64,000 nucleotides of DNA from Streptomyces sp. 1331.2 (GTDB lineage Bacteria > Actinomycetota > Actinomycetes > Streptomycetales > Streptomycetaceae). A model generated the notes under the pieces. It was not told the origin of the DNA. It made no database searches and was given only the letters and a program-made list of their open reading frames with translations. The position numbers were made by a program, and so were the translations under genes. Location of the stretch: the NCBI RefSeq assembly GCF_900199205.1, contig NZ_OBMJ01000001.1, positions 1,240,001 to 1,304,000 on the forward strand, given 5' to 3'. Below are positions 32,932-42,034 of this stretch, piece by piece; within the stretch, counting starts at the first letter, position 1; the number at the start of each line of letters is the position of its first letter.

Positions 32932-35076
32932 CTGGTCCTCGTTGCCGGGGGTGCAGGCGACCATGGTGACCGCGTTGCCCGGGCCGTTGTTGGTCAGGCA
33001 GATCGAGTTCATGTAGTCGCCCAGCGTGTACGAGCCCGGGCTGGAGCCGTTGCGGACGGTCCAACTGGTGAGGTAGCTGAAGCCGCTGCTGGCCTCGACC
33101 TTCCCGTCCATGGTCTGGACGAGCGCCGGTCCGCCGTTGTTGCAGGCGTTGAAGTGGATCCACGTACCGGGGTCGGTGGAACGCACCCACCCGTACTGCG
33201 AGGCGCCCCCGACCACGACCGGGTTGTCGCCGCTCAGGGTGTCGTTGCGCAGCCCGAGCGGGCGGCGCTCCTTCGCGGTGACGATGGTGGTCCAGCTGCT
33301 GCCGCCGCAGGACGCGGGGCGGGGCGGGCTCTGCGGGGCCGGGGTGGTGCCGCCAGCCGTGTTCTGGGCCGGGGGCTGCGGATTCTGGTTGGCGGGCGGG
33401 GCGGGCGGGTTGCCGCCCGCCCCGCCTCCGGGCTGGTTCGCCTGACCGCCCGTCGACCCGCCGGCGGCCGCCCCACCGCCGGAGGCGCTGCCTGTGCCCG
33501 CACCACCGCTCCGGTTCCCGCCGGAGGCGCCGCCGCTTCCGCCCTGGACCGGGGCCTGGCCCTGGGCCGGGACGGGGACCTGCTGGTTCGGGACCCCGGG
33601 CGCCGGCTGGTCGGGATTCGGGGTGGCCGCCGGGGTGTCGGTCGGCACCGGGGCAGGGGGCGCGGTGGTGGCCGCGGGCAGCGGGGAACCGGTACCGGGG
33701 TTCGCCGGCACGGTCACCACCACGGTCGGCTGGGCGGCGGGCGGCACGGCCGCGTCCGAGCCGCCCGGACTGCGGTCGACCAGCAGGGCAGTGGCCGTGC
33801 CGACCGAGATGATGACCGGGATGATCACCGGCACCAGCAGGGCGCGCCGGTGCCGGGCCCGGCCCGGCTCGGTCTGCGCCTGCGGCAGCACCTTCGCGAC
33901 CTCGTCCGGCGCGGGGTCGCCGCCCGCAGCGGGAACGACCACGGCACCGGCCTGCCCGGCCTCCTTCTTCGCCGCTGTCCCTGCCGCTCCCGCTTCCGCC
34001 TTGGGCCCGGCGGCCCCTGCAGCACCTGCGCCCCCGCCCTTGGCGTCCCCTCCCCCGGCTCGCCCGGCGGATGCAGCGTCGGGCCGGAGCCGGATCGTCC
34101 GGCTGTCGGCGGCGGCCTTCTCCCCACCGTCTGCGTGCTCCCTGGCCCCGCCGGCGTTGGCCTTACCGTCCCCGGCCTCACCGACCCCGGCCTTTCCGGC
34201 CCCGGCCCCGCCGACCCCGGCCTTGCCGGCCTCCGCTTCGGCACCCGCGCCCCCAGCCGCCGCGCGGGCCGCCGCCGCCATCTCGGCCGCGTCCGCGAAG
34301 CGCTCCTCGGGCTTCTTGGCCAGCGCCTTCGCGACCAGCGCCCGGACCGCCGCCGGGAAGGTCTCCGGAAGTTCCGGCACCGGCTGGTTGACGTGCTTGA
34401 GCGCGATCTGCAGCGGCCCCTCACCGGAGTACGGCGGCTCGCCGACCAGCAGTTCGTAGCAGACCACGCCGATCGAGTACAGGTCGGTGGCGGGGCCGAG
34501 GGCGGCCCCCTCGGCCTGTTCCGGGGACATGTAGAGCGCCGTGCCGATGATCGCGAACGGCGCGGTGAGCTTGGTGCTGGCGAGCGCCCGGGCGATGCCG
34601 AAGTCCGTGATGGCCACCCGGCCGTCGGTGCGCACCATCAGGTTGGACGGCTTGATGTCCCGGTGCACGATGTCCTGCTGGTGCGCGGCGTGCAGCGCGT
34701 CCAGGGCGCCGGCGACCAGTTCGAGGGCACGCCCGACGGTCATCGGGCCCGAGTTCGCGAGCACCCGGTCCAACGGACTGCCCGCGATCAGCTCCATGAC
34801 GATGTAGGCGCAGCGCTCGTCGCCGTCCTCGCCGCTCTCGCCGTAGTCGTGGACGTCCACGATGCCGGGGTGGTCGACCGCGGCGACCAGCTGGGCCTCG
34901 CGGCGGAAGCGCTGGGTGGCGGTCTCGTCCTCGAACAGCTCCGAGCGCAGGATCTTGACCGCGACCTGCCGCGCCAGGACGGTGTCCTCGGCCCGCCAGA
35001 CCGAGCCCATCGCGCCTCCGCCGATCTTCCCGACCAGCCTGTACCGTCCGCCGAGCACGGTGCCCGCCCCGCTCAT
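32914..35076 (-). CDS. Transmembrane Ser/Thr protein kinase with extracellular C-terminal domain
   Basis: 720 residues, PknB-type. Kinase domain about 10-270: GGGAMGSV P-loop, VAVKIL Lys, HRDIKPSN catalytic loop (about 137-144), DFGIA (about 152), APFAIIGTALYMSPEQ activation and APE-like segments. Then an Ala/Gly/Lys-Glu low-complexity juxtamembrane region, one TM helix (LLVPVIIPVIISVGTATALLV, about 410-430), a long Pro/Gly/Gln-rich linker, and a compact C-terminal domain of about 130 residues starting near PASCGGSSW and ending in EDQEWRFQ, which recalls ricin-type QxW repeats. It likely senses an external ligand and phosphorylates cytosolic targets. Start ATG 35076 follows AGGGGGACTGGGG. Confidence 0.9.
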   Translation of the reverse strand: MSGAGTVLGGRYRLVGKIGGGAMGSVWRAEDTVLARQVAVKILRSELFEDETATQRFRREAQLVAAVDHPGIVDVHDYGESGEDGDERCAYIVMELIAGSPLDRVLANSGPMTVGRALELVAGALDALHAAHQQDIVHRDIKPSNLMVRTDGRVAITDFGIARALASTKLTAPFAIIGTALYMSPEQAEGAALGPATDLYSIGVVCYELLVGEPPYSGEGPLQIALKHVNQPVPELPETFPAAVRALVAKALAKKPEERFADAAEMAAAARAAAGGAGAEAEAGKAGVGGAGAGKAGVGEAGDGKANAGGAREHADGGEKAAADSRTIRLRPDAASAGRAGGGDAKGGGAGAAGAAGPKAEAGAAGTAAKKEAGQAGAVVVPAAGGDPAPDEVAKVLPQAQTEPGRARHRRALLVPVIIPVIISVGTATALLVDRSPGGSDAAVPPAAQPTVVVTVPANPGTGSPLPAATTAPPAPVPTDTPAATPNPDQPAPGVPNQQVPVPAQGQAPVQGGSGGASGGNRSGGAGTGSASGGGAAAGGSTGGQANQPGGGAGGNPPAPPANQNPQPPAQNTAGGTTPAPQSPPRPASCGGSSWTTIVTAKERRPLGLRNDTLSGDNPVVVGGASQYGWVRSTDPGTWIHFNACNNGGPALVQTMDGKVEASSGFSYLTSWTVRNGSSPGSYTLGDYMNSICLTNNGPGNAVTMVACTPGNEDQEWRFQ

Positions 35077-35267
35077 GCCCCAGTCCCCCTGTGTGTCATG
35101 TCCCGCCCCGACGGGTCGTCGGCACACAGTGTGCCAGAGCGTGCCGCGGCCTCAGCAGACCGGATACGGAAAGGAATTGAGCACGAGTGCCAGGGACTGA
35201 CCGAACGCAGAGCCGGACGCCGGACCGCCCGGCCGACCGGGTGACCGACCGGGCGACCGTCCGGCCT

Positions 35268-36221
35268 TCAGACCTTCCGGAAGTATCCGGCGCGGTCGGA
35301 CACCTCCAGGACCGCCGCGACGACCGCCCCGGGCTGGTCGGCGTGGATGGCGTGGCCGGCCTCGCGCACCGTGCCGTGCGTCCCCCTGGGGGCGCCGGAG
35401 GCGACCTGCGACTGCAGGGCGGTCCAACGGGAGCGCATCGCCCGGGGCAGCCCTTCGGTCGCACTCAGGACGGCCACCGGCACATCCGGCAGCGGCGTGG
35501 CGGAGCGGCGGCGCCGGATCTCGGCGGTGGTGACGTTCGTCAGCCGGTTCTCCGCGAGGACGGTCCGCCGCTGGTGGGAGTGCCCGACCACGGCCGCCTC
35601 GGCCCGGGCGAGCGGATCCGCCGGCCCGGGCGCGGTGGCCGCCGGGGCGGACCGGAGCAACCACAACCGGAGCAGCGCGGCTTCGGCGAGCCGGATGGAC
35701 CGTGGCTGAAAATCCTCGTGCGCCGGATCCACCAGCACCAGCCCGGCCACCAGCTCCGGCCGCTGCCGGGCGAGGAGTTGGGCCAGCTGGCCGCCCCAGC
35801 TGTGCCCGACCAGGATCGCCGGACCGGCGCCCAGGTGCCGGACGAGGGCGGCCAGGTCCTCGATCCCTCCGTCCAGGCTGGGGCCGGTCGCGCGGCCGAC
35901 TGCGGTGCGCTCCGGCTCGCTGGCACCGAGCCCGGCCCGGTCGTACGCCACCACCCGCCCGTGTCGGGACAGTTCTGGCAGGACGGGCAGCCAGGTGAGC
36001 GAGGAGGTGCCGCAGCCCGCGATCAGGACCACGGGTGTCACACCGCCCTCGCCCGCCTCCACCCAGCGCAACGCCCGCCCGCCGCAGTCGAGTTCACTCG
36101 GCCGCACCCTTACCCCGCCCGGGGCGTTCTCGGCGAAGGCCGACGCGATGGCCTCCTGGACGCCCCGCAGGCCCGTCCCGTCCTGCTCTCCCCGCGTGTC
36201 CTTTCCGCCGTGCACGCCCAA
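35268..36221 (-). CDS. Alpha/beta hydrolase
   Basis: 317 residues: oxyanion loop AGCGTSSLTW, YDRAGLGASEP, nucleophile elbow GHSWGG (about 142-147), Asp in LVDPAHEDF region or later acid, and C-terminal His in EAGHAIHADQPGA. The sequence does not point to a particular substrate. It ends 191 bp upstream of the kinase start; that gap contains a GACCGGGCGACCG direct repeat and the kinase promoter. Confidence 0.85.
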   Translation of the reverse strand: MGVHGGKDTRGEQDGTGLRGVQEAIASAFAENAPGGVRVRPSELDCGGRALRWVEAGEGGVTPVVLIAGCGTSSLTWLPVLPELSRHGRVVAYDRAGLGASEPERTAVGRATGPSLDGGIEDLAALVRHLGAGPAILVGHSWGGQLAQLLARQRPELVAGLVLVDPAHEDFQPRSIRLAEAALLRLWLLRSAPAATAPGPADPLARAEAAVVGHSHQRRTVLAENRLTNVTTAEIRRRRSATPLPDVPVAVLSATEGLPRAMRSRWTALQSQVASGAPRGTHGTVREAGHAIHADQPGAVVAAVLEVSDRAGYFRKV

Positions 36222-36341
36222 CCCCCCGGTTCAGTCGTCTGGTTCACCCGTCGCCCTCACTATGTCAGGCGAGCCGGCGGCCGTAGGGGCGAACGGCAGG
36301 GCGGCCGGCCGTACCGGCGGGCAGCGGGCTCGGGCGCGAGC

Positions 36342-37100
36342 TCAGGCCGGCAGGACGCGCTTCAGCAGGCCGAGCAGCGTCTCCCAGTGCCGCGCGTCGG
36401 CGGCCGCGTCGTAACGGGTGGTGTCGGCCTGGGTGTAGCCGTGCGGCGCACCGGCGTAGACCTCCGCCCGGAACCGGACCCCGGCGGCGGTGAGGGCCGT
36501 GGCGAGCCGGTCGATCTGCTCGGGCGGCAGCGCCTCGTCCTGGTCGGCGTGGCCGAAGTACAGCTCGGCGGTGATCCGGTCGGCACCCAGGTGCGGGCTG
36601 TCCGGGCGCTCGGTGGCGAGGTTGCCGCCGTGGAAGCCGGCCGCGAGGGCTATCCGGTCCGGGTGGCTGACGGCCGTGCGCAGGGCGAGGAGCGCTCCGC
36701 GGCAGTAGCCGGTGAGTGCGACCGGCCCGTCCTGGACCAGCGAGGACTCGGCGAGCCAGCGCAGGTAGGCGTCCGCGTCGCGGGCGGTCGTCTCCGGGGT
36801 GAGGGTGGCGAGCAGCGGGCCGATCTGCTCGAACAGCGCGTCGTCGCTCTCCACGTCGATGAGCTCCGGCAGTTCGACCAGCGGGGCGCGGCCGTTGCGG
36901 TAGTAGGCGTTGGGGACGAGCACGGTGTACCCGGCTCCGGCGAGCCGGTCGGCCGTCCGCTGCAGGTGCGGCCGGAGCCCGAAGGCGTCCATGTAGAGGA
37001 GGATGGCCGGGTGGGCGCGGCCGTCGTCGGGGTGGGCGAGGTAGGCGTCGGCGGTTCCGTCCGCCGTCGGGATGTCCACGAGGGTTCCGCGCACGGTCAT
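36342..37100 (-). CDS. Dienelactone hydrolase family protein
   Basis: 252 residues with the dienelactone hydrolase triad: Cys nucleophile in GYCRGA (about 122), Asp in GHADQDEALPPEQ (about 178) and His in GAPHGYT (about 210). The N-terminus PTADGTADAYLAHPDDGRAHPAILLYMDAFGL is characteristic. GGAAGGAG lies upstream of the ATG. It hydrolyses lactone-type esters of ring-cleavage pathways in model cases; the natural substrate here is unknown. Confidence 0.9.
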   Translation of the reverse strand: MTVRGTLVDIPTADGTADAYLAHPDDGRAHPAILLYMDAFGLRPHLQRTADRLAGAGYTVLVPNAYYRNGRAPLVELPELIDVESDDALFEQIGPLLATLTPETTARDADAYLRWLAESSLVQDGPVALTGYCRGALLALRTAVSHPDRIALAAGFHGGNLATERPDSPHLGADRITAELYFGHADQDEALPPEQIDRLATALTAAGVRFRAEVYAGAPHGYTQADTTRYDAAADARHWETLLGLLKRVLPA

Positions 37101-37196
37101 GGTGAGGGTGCTCCTTCCGTTCTCGCCGCAGGGTATCCGGTGGGTGCGTGCCGCCGTTCCAGGAACGCCCCCACCACGGTGCGGCGTTGAGCGGGC

Positions 37197-37553
37197 ATGG
37201 CGTTGATCGTGGGTGTGCTGGCGGCGGTGGCGGCGGTACTGGGGCTGGTCGTGCTGGCCGCGTGGCAGATCCGGGACGAGGCCTCTGCGCGTCCGCGGCC
37301 CCGCGGGCCCGGGGTGGCGACGGGCGTCGGCGGGCTGGAGGAGCTGCACGCACTGTTCAGCCCGGGCAAGCGGATACAGGTCGAGCAGAAGAAGGAGCAA
37401 CTGGCGCTGCGCGACGACGCGCAGGCCGGATCGCCGCCGCACTTCGGCGTGGACCTGGAGCGGGGCGTGGCGGTGCTGCGCGCCGGGCCCGGCCCGGGCG
37501 CGCCCGAGCGGCCGCAGGAGGACGGCGCCCCAGGAGCAGTGCCCGGGGCGTAG
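37197..37553 (+). CDS. Small membrane-anchored protein (DUF6191-like)
   Basis: 118 residues with one N-terminal TM helix (ALIVGVLAAVAAVLGLVVLAAW) and a hydrophilic tail: ELHALFSPGKRIQVEQKKEQLALRDD and GVDLERGVAVLR. This pattern resembles a family I recall as DUF6191, unverified. Function unknown. Divergent from the dienelactone hydrolase, sharing a 96-bp promoter region. Confidence 0.7.
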   Translation: MALIVGVLAAVAAVLGLVVLAAWQIRDEASARPRPRGPGVATGVGGLEELHALFSPGKRIQVEQKKEQLALRDDAQAGSPPHFGVDLERGVAVLRAGPGPGAPERPQEDGAPGAVPGA

Positions 37554-37629
37554 CGGTACCCGGCGCATAGCGGTGCGCGGCACGCAGCGAGGCCCGCCGG
37601 TGGCGGCGCGGGTCAGTGGCGGCGCCGGG

Positions 37630-38031
37630 TCAGTTGCCCCAGCTGCGGGAGCAGAGCACCAGCCGGTAGCCGTCCGGGTCGGCTATCGTCACGCCGAACT
37701 TGTCCCAGTACGGGTTGTGCGAGGTGACCCGGGTGCCTCCGGCCGCCTCCAGCCGGGCGGTCAGGGCCTCGTCGACCGGCGCACCGAGGTAGACGACGAA
37801 CAGGTCCTCCACCGTCGGCGTGGGCTCCGTCGGATGCTCCGGGTCGTGGGTCAGCTCGAAGTGCCAGGCACCGCCGGGCGGGCCGACCATCAGCAGGTCG
37901 TGCTCACCGGACACCCGCTCGGTGGTGCGCCACAGCACATCGAGGCCGAGGCCGCCGACGTAGAAGCGCTCGGCCGCCGCGAGGTCGCGCGAGGGACGGG
38001 CCACACGGATGTGCATCGTGGAATCGATCAT
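37630..38031 (-). CDS. VOC (glyoxalase/bleomycin resistance) superfamily protein
   Basis: 133 residues, one VOC module pair: HIRVARPSRDLAAAERFYVGGLGLDVL at the start, HFELTHDP (metal-ligand strand), and GVTIADPDGYRLVLCSR at the end. Metal ligands would be His near the start, Glu in FELT and the final D/E position. Start at 38031 chosen for homology; 38043 is an alternative. Substrate unknown. Confidence 0.85.
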   Translation of the reverse strand: MIDSTMHIRVARPSRDLAAAERFYVGGLGLDVLWRTTERVSGEHDLLMVGPPGGAWHFELTHDPEHPTEPTPTVEDLFVVYLGAPVDEALTARLEAAGGTRVTSHNPYWDKFGVTIADPDGYRLVLCSRSWGN

Positions 38032-38118
38032 GTCGGCGACCATAGCCGACACCACTGACAACGACCTCCTGGATCTCCCGGTCGCACAGCAGCCGGCCGT
38101 CCTCGGCATGCTGCTCCG

Positions 38119-38832
38119 TCAGGACGGGCTGGTGGCCAGCAGCGCGGTGGTGGTCACCTTGTTGTCGCACTCGGCGAACAGGCCGTCGTCCAAGGCCACT
38201 TGGTGGGCTCCCGCGCCGCCCGGCAGGCCCAGGACGAGGGTGGGGTAGGCGACCGGGGTGGCCCCGGAGACGCAGTAGCCGTCGGCCTCGCCCTGGACCT
38301 GGACGAAGGTCAGCTTCACCCAGGCCTTCCCGCCCGGGGCGAGGTGGACCGGGGCGGCGGAGCCGGTGTGGGTCACGGCGAGCGGCGCGTTGCGGTCCGG
38401 GGAGCCGTTGGCCGCTCCGGCCACCGTCGGGAAGCCCTGGAGCGTGCACGGGCGGGTGGAGGCGTTGGTGAACGCGACGATCGCCGCTCCCAGGCCCGTG
38501 CCCTCGGGGCGCACCTTGGCCTGGTGGGCGTCCACCTTCAGCGCGGTGGGCGCGCAGGTCGGCACCGCCGTACCGCTGCTCGTCGGTCCACCGGACGGCG
38601 CGGCGACGGTGGCCGCTCCCGTGGACGGGGTGCCGGCCTCGGTGGGGGCCGGTGACTTGGCGCTCGGCGCGGCCGAGGCGGTGGCCGCCACCGTCGGTGC
38701 CGCGCTCGCCCCGGCCCCCGACGGCTCGTCGTTCCCGGGGCCGCACGCCGTGGCGAGCAGCGCGACCGTAGCGGCCGAGACCACCGCGACCGCGGCTCTT
38801 CGGGCCTTCGTTCCGTACCGCGTGTCCTGCAT
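38119..38832 (-). CDS. DUF4232 lipoprotein
   Basis: 237 residues. Signal peptide with lipobox LLATACG (Cys about 31), a Ser/Thr/Ala/Pro linker to about residue 80, then a DUF4232 beta-sandwich: CAPTALKVDAHQAKVRPEGTGLGAAIVAFTNASTRPCTLQGFPTV, ending with LDDGLFAECDNKVTTTAL. Anchored on the outer membrane face; role unknown. The first two and last Cys probably form disulfides. Confidence 0.85.
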   Translation of the reverse strand: MQDTRYGTKARRAAVAVVSAATVALLATACGPGNDEPSGAGASAAPTVAATASAAPSAKSPAPTEAGTPSTGAATVAAPSGGPTSSGTAVPTCAPTALKVDAHQAKVRPEGTGLGAAIVAFTNASTRPCTLQGFPTVAGAANGSPDRNAPLAVTHTGSAAPVHLAPGGKAWVKLTFVQVQGEADGYCVSGATPVAYPTLVLGLPGGAGAHQVALDDGLFAECDNKVTTTALLATSPS

Positions 38833-39074
38833 GACGCCCCCTCGGAGGATGGAGTGGTGCCGACCCGGCGCCGGCACCTGCCCGATACACACCGCCGTTC
38901 CGCCGCCGGTTCCCCGGGCGGTCGGGCGTGACAGAACGGTGACGCGACCGGGAAGAGCCCGGGACAACGGTGCCGGGCGGACGACCGGACCGTCGGTGGG
39001 GCCGGGGTCGGGTCCGGGCCGAACCTGGCCGAACCGGGCCGAACCGAGGACCGCACGGCCGGACCGAGAACGAG

Positions 39075-40385
39075 ATGGGCCGACGCGCGACGCGCCGACG
39101 CCGGTACGGCCGGACCGCCCTGTCGACCGTCAGCATGGCGGGCGTGCGAAGTTCCCTGCGCTGTGTGGCTGCCCTGGTGTTGGCCGTGGCCCCGGCCGGT
39201 CCGGTCGTCCCGCCCGCCGGGGCCGAGGCTGCCCGGACTGCCAGGCTCGATGCTGCCGAGGCGGCCGGGGGCTGGGAGGTGCTCGCGCCCGGGGTGGCGT
39301 ACCGGGAGCTGACGGTGCGCACCGCGCACGGCAGCGCGCGGGTGTACGCCGTCCGCGCCGACCTGCGCAGGCCGGGCGTGCGGGCGGACCTGCTCTTCCC
39401 CGGCGCGGTGGCCGCCCGGACGCCGCTGACCCAGCTGGCCGGCGCACGCGGGGCGGTGGCCGCGGTGAACGGGGACTTCTTCGACATCAGCGAAGATCAG
39501 CACCCGGGCGTCGAGGCCACCGGGGCGACCTCCGGGCCCGCCGTGTACCGCGGCCGGGCGTTGAAGGCCGCGGTCCCGGAGGCGCAGCGGTTCGGCTGGC
39601 GGCCGCCGCCTGGCGGCACGGTCGAGGACGTGCTCGGGGTCGGCGTGGACGGGGTGGCGCGCATCGGGCGCCTGTCGCTGCGGGGCCACCTGCGGACCGT
39701 GGACGGCGTCCGGACGCTGGGCGGGCTGAACCAGTACGCGCTCCCGGTCGGTTCGATCGGCGTGTTCACCTCCGACTGGGGAGAGGTCTCCCGGGCCCGC
39801 GCCGCCTGCGGGACCGACGAGTCCCGGCAGGCGCCGTGCACCTCGGATACCCGGGAGGTGACGGTGCGCCAGGGCCGGGTGGTGGCGGTCGCCGCGACCC
39901 CGGGCACCGGTCCGATTCCCACAGGAAGCACCGTGCTGCTCGGCCGTGAGGCCGGCGCCCGCGCCTTGGCGGCACTGCCTCCGGGTGCGCCGGTCGCGGT
40001 GGACTACGGCCTCGTGTCGGGCGAGCCGGTGCCCTTCGTCTTCGCGCTCGGTGCCCACTCCCTCCTGCGGGGCGGGCACGCGCTCCCCGGATTGGACGGG
40101 ACAGTCGCCGAGCCGCGCAGCGCGGTCGGTCTCGCGGCCGGCGGCCGGGTGCTGACGCTGTTGTCCACGGACGGACGCGAGGGCAGCTCCACCGGCCTGA
40201 CCCTGACCGAACTCGCCCGCGCGGTGGCCGATCTCGGCTGCCCGGACGGGGTCTACCTGGACGGCGGCGCCTCCGCCACACTCGTCGCCCGCGATTCCGC
40301 CACAGGTGGTCTCACCGTGCGCAACCACCTCGACCACGGCCGGGAACGACCGGTCCCCAACGCGCTCGGCATCTTCACCGGGTAA
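39075..40385 (+). CDS. Secreted phosphodiester glycosidase family protein
   Basis: 436 residues. Signal peptide in the first 50 residues (CVAALVLAVAPAGPVVPPAGAEA). The NAGPA domain motifs are AAVNGDFFD (about 133-141), VGLAAGGRVLTLLSTDGR, and PDGVYLDGGASATLVARD (about 390-407). Family members remove N-acetylglucosamine from phosphodiesters or process peptidoglycan-linked sugars. Start at 39075 or 39135 (MAGVRSS). It converges on the next gene with an 11-bp coding overlap. Confidence 0.87.
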   Translation: MGRRATRRRRYGRTALSTVSMAGVRSSLRCVAALVLAVAPAGPVVPPAGAEAARTARLDAAEAAGGWEVLAPGVAYRELTVRTAHGSARVYAVRADLRRPGVRADLLFPGAVAARTPLTQLAGARGAVAAVNGDFFDISEDQHPGVEATGATSGPAVYRGRALKAAVPEAQRFGWRPPPGGTVEDVLGVGVDGVARIGRLSLRGHLRTVDGVRTLGGLNQYALPVGSIGVFTSDWGEVSRARAACGTDESRQAPCTSDTREVTVRQGRVVAVAATPGTGPIPTGSTVLLGREAGARALAALPPGAPVAVDYGLVSGEPVPFVFALGAHSLLRGGHALPGLDGTVAEPRSAVGLAAGGRVLTLLSTDGREGSSTGLTLTELARAVADLGCPDGVYLDGGASATLVARDSATGGLTVRNHLDHGRERPVPNALGIFTG

Positions 40386-41289
40386 CGGGAGGGGCGGAAC
40401 CGGGCGGAACGAACCGGCCGACCGACAGCGACGCCATCCCGTGCAGCACCCTGCCCCCGGACCTCGCCTCGGCGAGCCCCCTGGCGAATTCCTCGCGGCG
40501 CACCCCGGGCTCCAGCTGCGCCAGGCCGGGCGGCCAGGTGCCCGGCGGCACGAGGACGACCACGACGGCGCTGCGAGCCTCGGCCGCGGCCAGCCAGTCG
40601 GGCGTCACCTCCGCCCGCCAGTGCGGTTCCCAGCCCCCGCGGCCGTCGGAGAACCGCAGAGACCGGACGAGACCGTCGGCGACCTCGACGGCCGCGCTCG
40701 TGTCCGGCGGCCACTCCGAGGAGGGACCGAAACCGCTGTCGACCACGGCTTCCGCCAGCACGGGGTGGAACTCGGTGCCGACCTCGACGATCAGCTCCGC
40801 GAACGGTGCCCCCTCCGCCGCCTCGCGCAGCGCCGACGCCCACTGGATCGGAGCCCGGCTGCGGACATGGGTCCGCCCCTGGGAGAACCACGTCACGGAG
40901 TCGGCGGCGACCGCCCCCGGTGGGGGCGTCGGTGGCCTGTCGGCTCCGCGGCCCGTCCGGGCCCGGGGTCGGGACGGGCGACGGCGGCGCCACGCCGCGG
41001 CCAGGGGGCCGGCCAGCAGGTCCGCCAGGAGCACGAGGACGACGGCGCCGGCCGCGGCGAACTGGATCCAGGCGGAGACCGGCAGGCCGGCCCATCGGAA
41101 CCCCGCACCGAGCCCGGCGGGGACTGCGACCATCAAGGCTTTGGCCAACCGGTCCGCGTCCTCCGTCCTCCAGCCCGCCCAGTGCTTCAGGCCGGACACG
41201 AGGCCGTACAGGAAGACCGCCCCGCCCTCCAGGGCCAGCGTCACCAGTCCGGCCAGGGCATCAAGGGGCCATAACGTCATGCGCGGCAT
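40375..41289 (-). CDS. Hypothetical membrane protein
   Basis: 304 residues. Three hydrophobic segments in the first 100 residues (LDALAGLVTLALEGGAVFLYGLV, ALMVAVPAGLGAGFRWAGL, WIQFAAAGAVVLVLLADLLAG), then a cytosolic Arg/Pro linker and a soluble domain (about 130-304) of mixed alpha/beta character (WASALREAAEGAPFAELIVEVGTEF, EVADGLVRSLRFSDGRGGW). No family recognised. Confidence 0.65.
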   Translation of the reverse strand: MPRMTLWPLDALAGLVTLALEGGAVFLYGLVSGLKHWAGWRTEDADRLAKALMVAVPAGLGAGFRWAGLPVSAWIQFAAAGAVVLVLLADLLAGPLAAAWRRRRPSRPRARTGRGADRPPTPPPGAVAADSVTWFSQGRTHVRSRAPIQWASALREAAEGAPFAELIVEVGTEFHPVLAEAVVDSGFGPSSEWPPDTSAAVEVADGLVRSLRFSDGRGGWEPHWRAEVTPDWLAAAEARSAVVVVLVPPGTWPPGLAQLEPGVRREEFARGLAEARSGGRVLHGMASLSVGRFVPPGSAPPVTR

Positions 41290-41363
41290 TCTCGCCCAGC
41301 CGCACCGGCGGGTCAGTGGCGAAGATCACTTGACGGGCCATCAGACCCCAGGCCCGGGTGCGA

Positions 41364-41861
41364 TCAGGCGTCGAGCACCTGGCCGGCGCGCCTGACGACC
41401 GGTCCGTCCGTCGACCACGGGAACTCGATCCAGTCGTCCGTCCTCTTCCACACGTACTCGCACCGGACGAGGGAGTGCGACTTCTCGTAGATGACGGCGG
41501 ACCGCACCTCGGCGACGTGGTCGAGGCAGAAGTCATGCACCAGCTTCAGGGTCTTGCCCGTGTCGGCGACGTCGTCGGCGATCAGGACCTTCTTGCTGGT
41601 GAAGTCGACGGCCTGGGGGACGGGCGCCAGCATGACGGGCATTTCCAGGGTGGTGCCCACGCCCGTGTAGAACTCGACGTTCACCAGGTGGACGTTCTTG
41701 CAGTCCAGCGCGTACGCCAGGCCGCCCGCCACGAACACGCCGCCGCGGGCAATGCTCAGGATGATGTCGGGTTCGTACCCGCTGTCGGCGATCGTCTGCG
41801 CGAGTTCGCGCACCGCCCGGCCGAAGGTCTGGTAGTCGAGTTTCTCGCGCACGTCGGTCAC
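41364..41861 (-). CDS. Phosphoribosyltransferase (xanthine/hypoxanthine type)
   Basis: 165 residues, type I PRTase. PRPP-binding loop VLIADDVADTGKTL (about 95-108), preceded by a flexible hood and ILSIARGGVFVAGGLAY. The size and GGVFVAG motif resemble purine salvage PRTases (XPRT/HPRT group). GTG 41861 has GAGGAG ten bases upstream. Forms of this gene downstream of gnd suggest cotranscription, but 173 bp with a tandem repeat separate them. Confidence 0.85.
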   Translation of the reverse strand: MTDVREKLDYQTFGRAVRELAQTIADSGYEPDIILSIARGGVFVAGGLAYALDCKNVHLVNVEFYTGVGTTLEMPVMLAPVPQAVDFTSKKVLIADDVADTGKTLKLVHDFCLDHVAEVRSAVIYEKSHSLVRCEYVWKRTDDWIEFPWSTDGPVVRRAGQVLDA

Positions 41862-41938
41862 GGTGTTCAGTCTCCTCGGCAGCCGGTCGGGCGGCAACGG
41901 GAGCGGGTCCGTCGAAGGAACCGGGCCACGTCCCGGCC

Positions 41939-41989
41939 GGGAGCGCGGACGGGACGGGAGCGCGGACGGGACGGGAGCGCGGACGAGGC
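41939..41989. repeat. 17-bp x3 tandem repeat between gnd and the PRTase gene
   Basis: GGGAGCGCGGACGGGAC twice (41939-41955, 41956-41972) and GGGAGCGCGGACGAGGC (41973-41989), with degenerate GGACCGCGGACGGGCC units after it. The array occupies the space between the two minus-strand genes. Confidence 0.85.
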
Positions 41990-42034
41990 TGGACCGCGGA
42001 CGGGCCTGGGCCGCGGACGAGGCAGCCGGGTTTC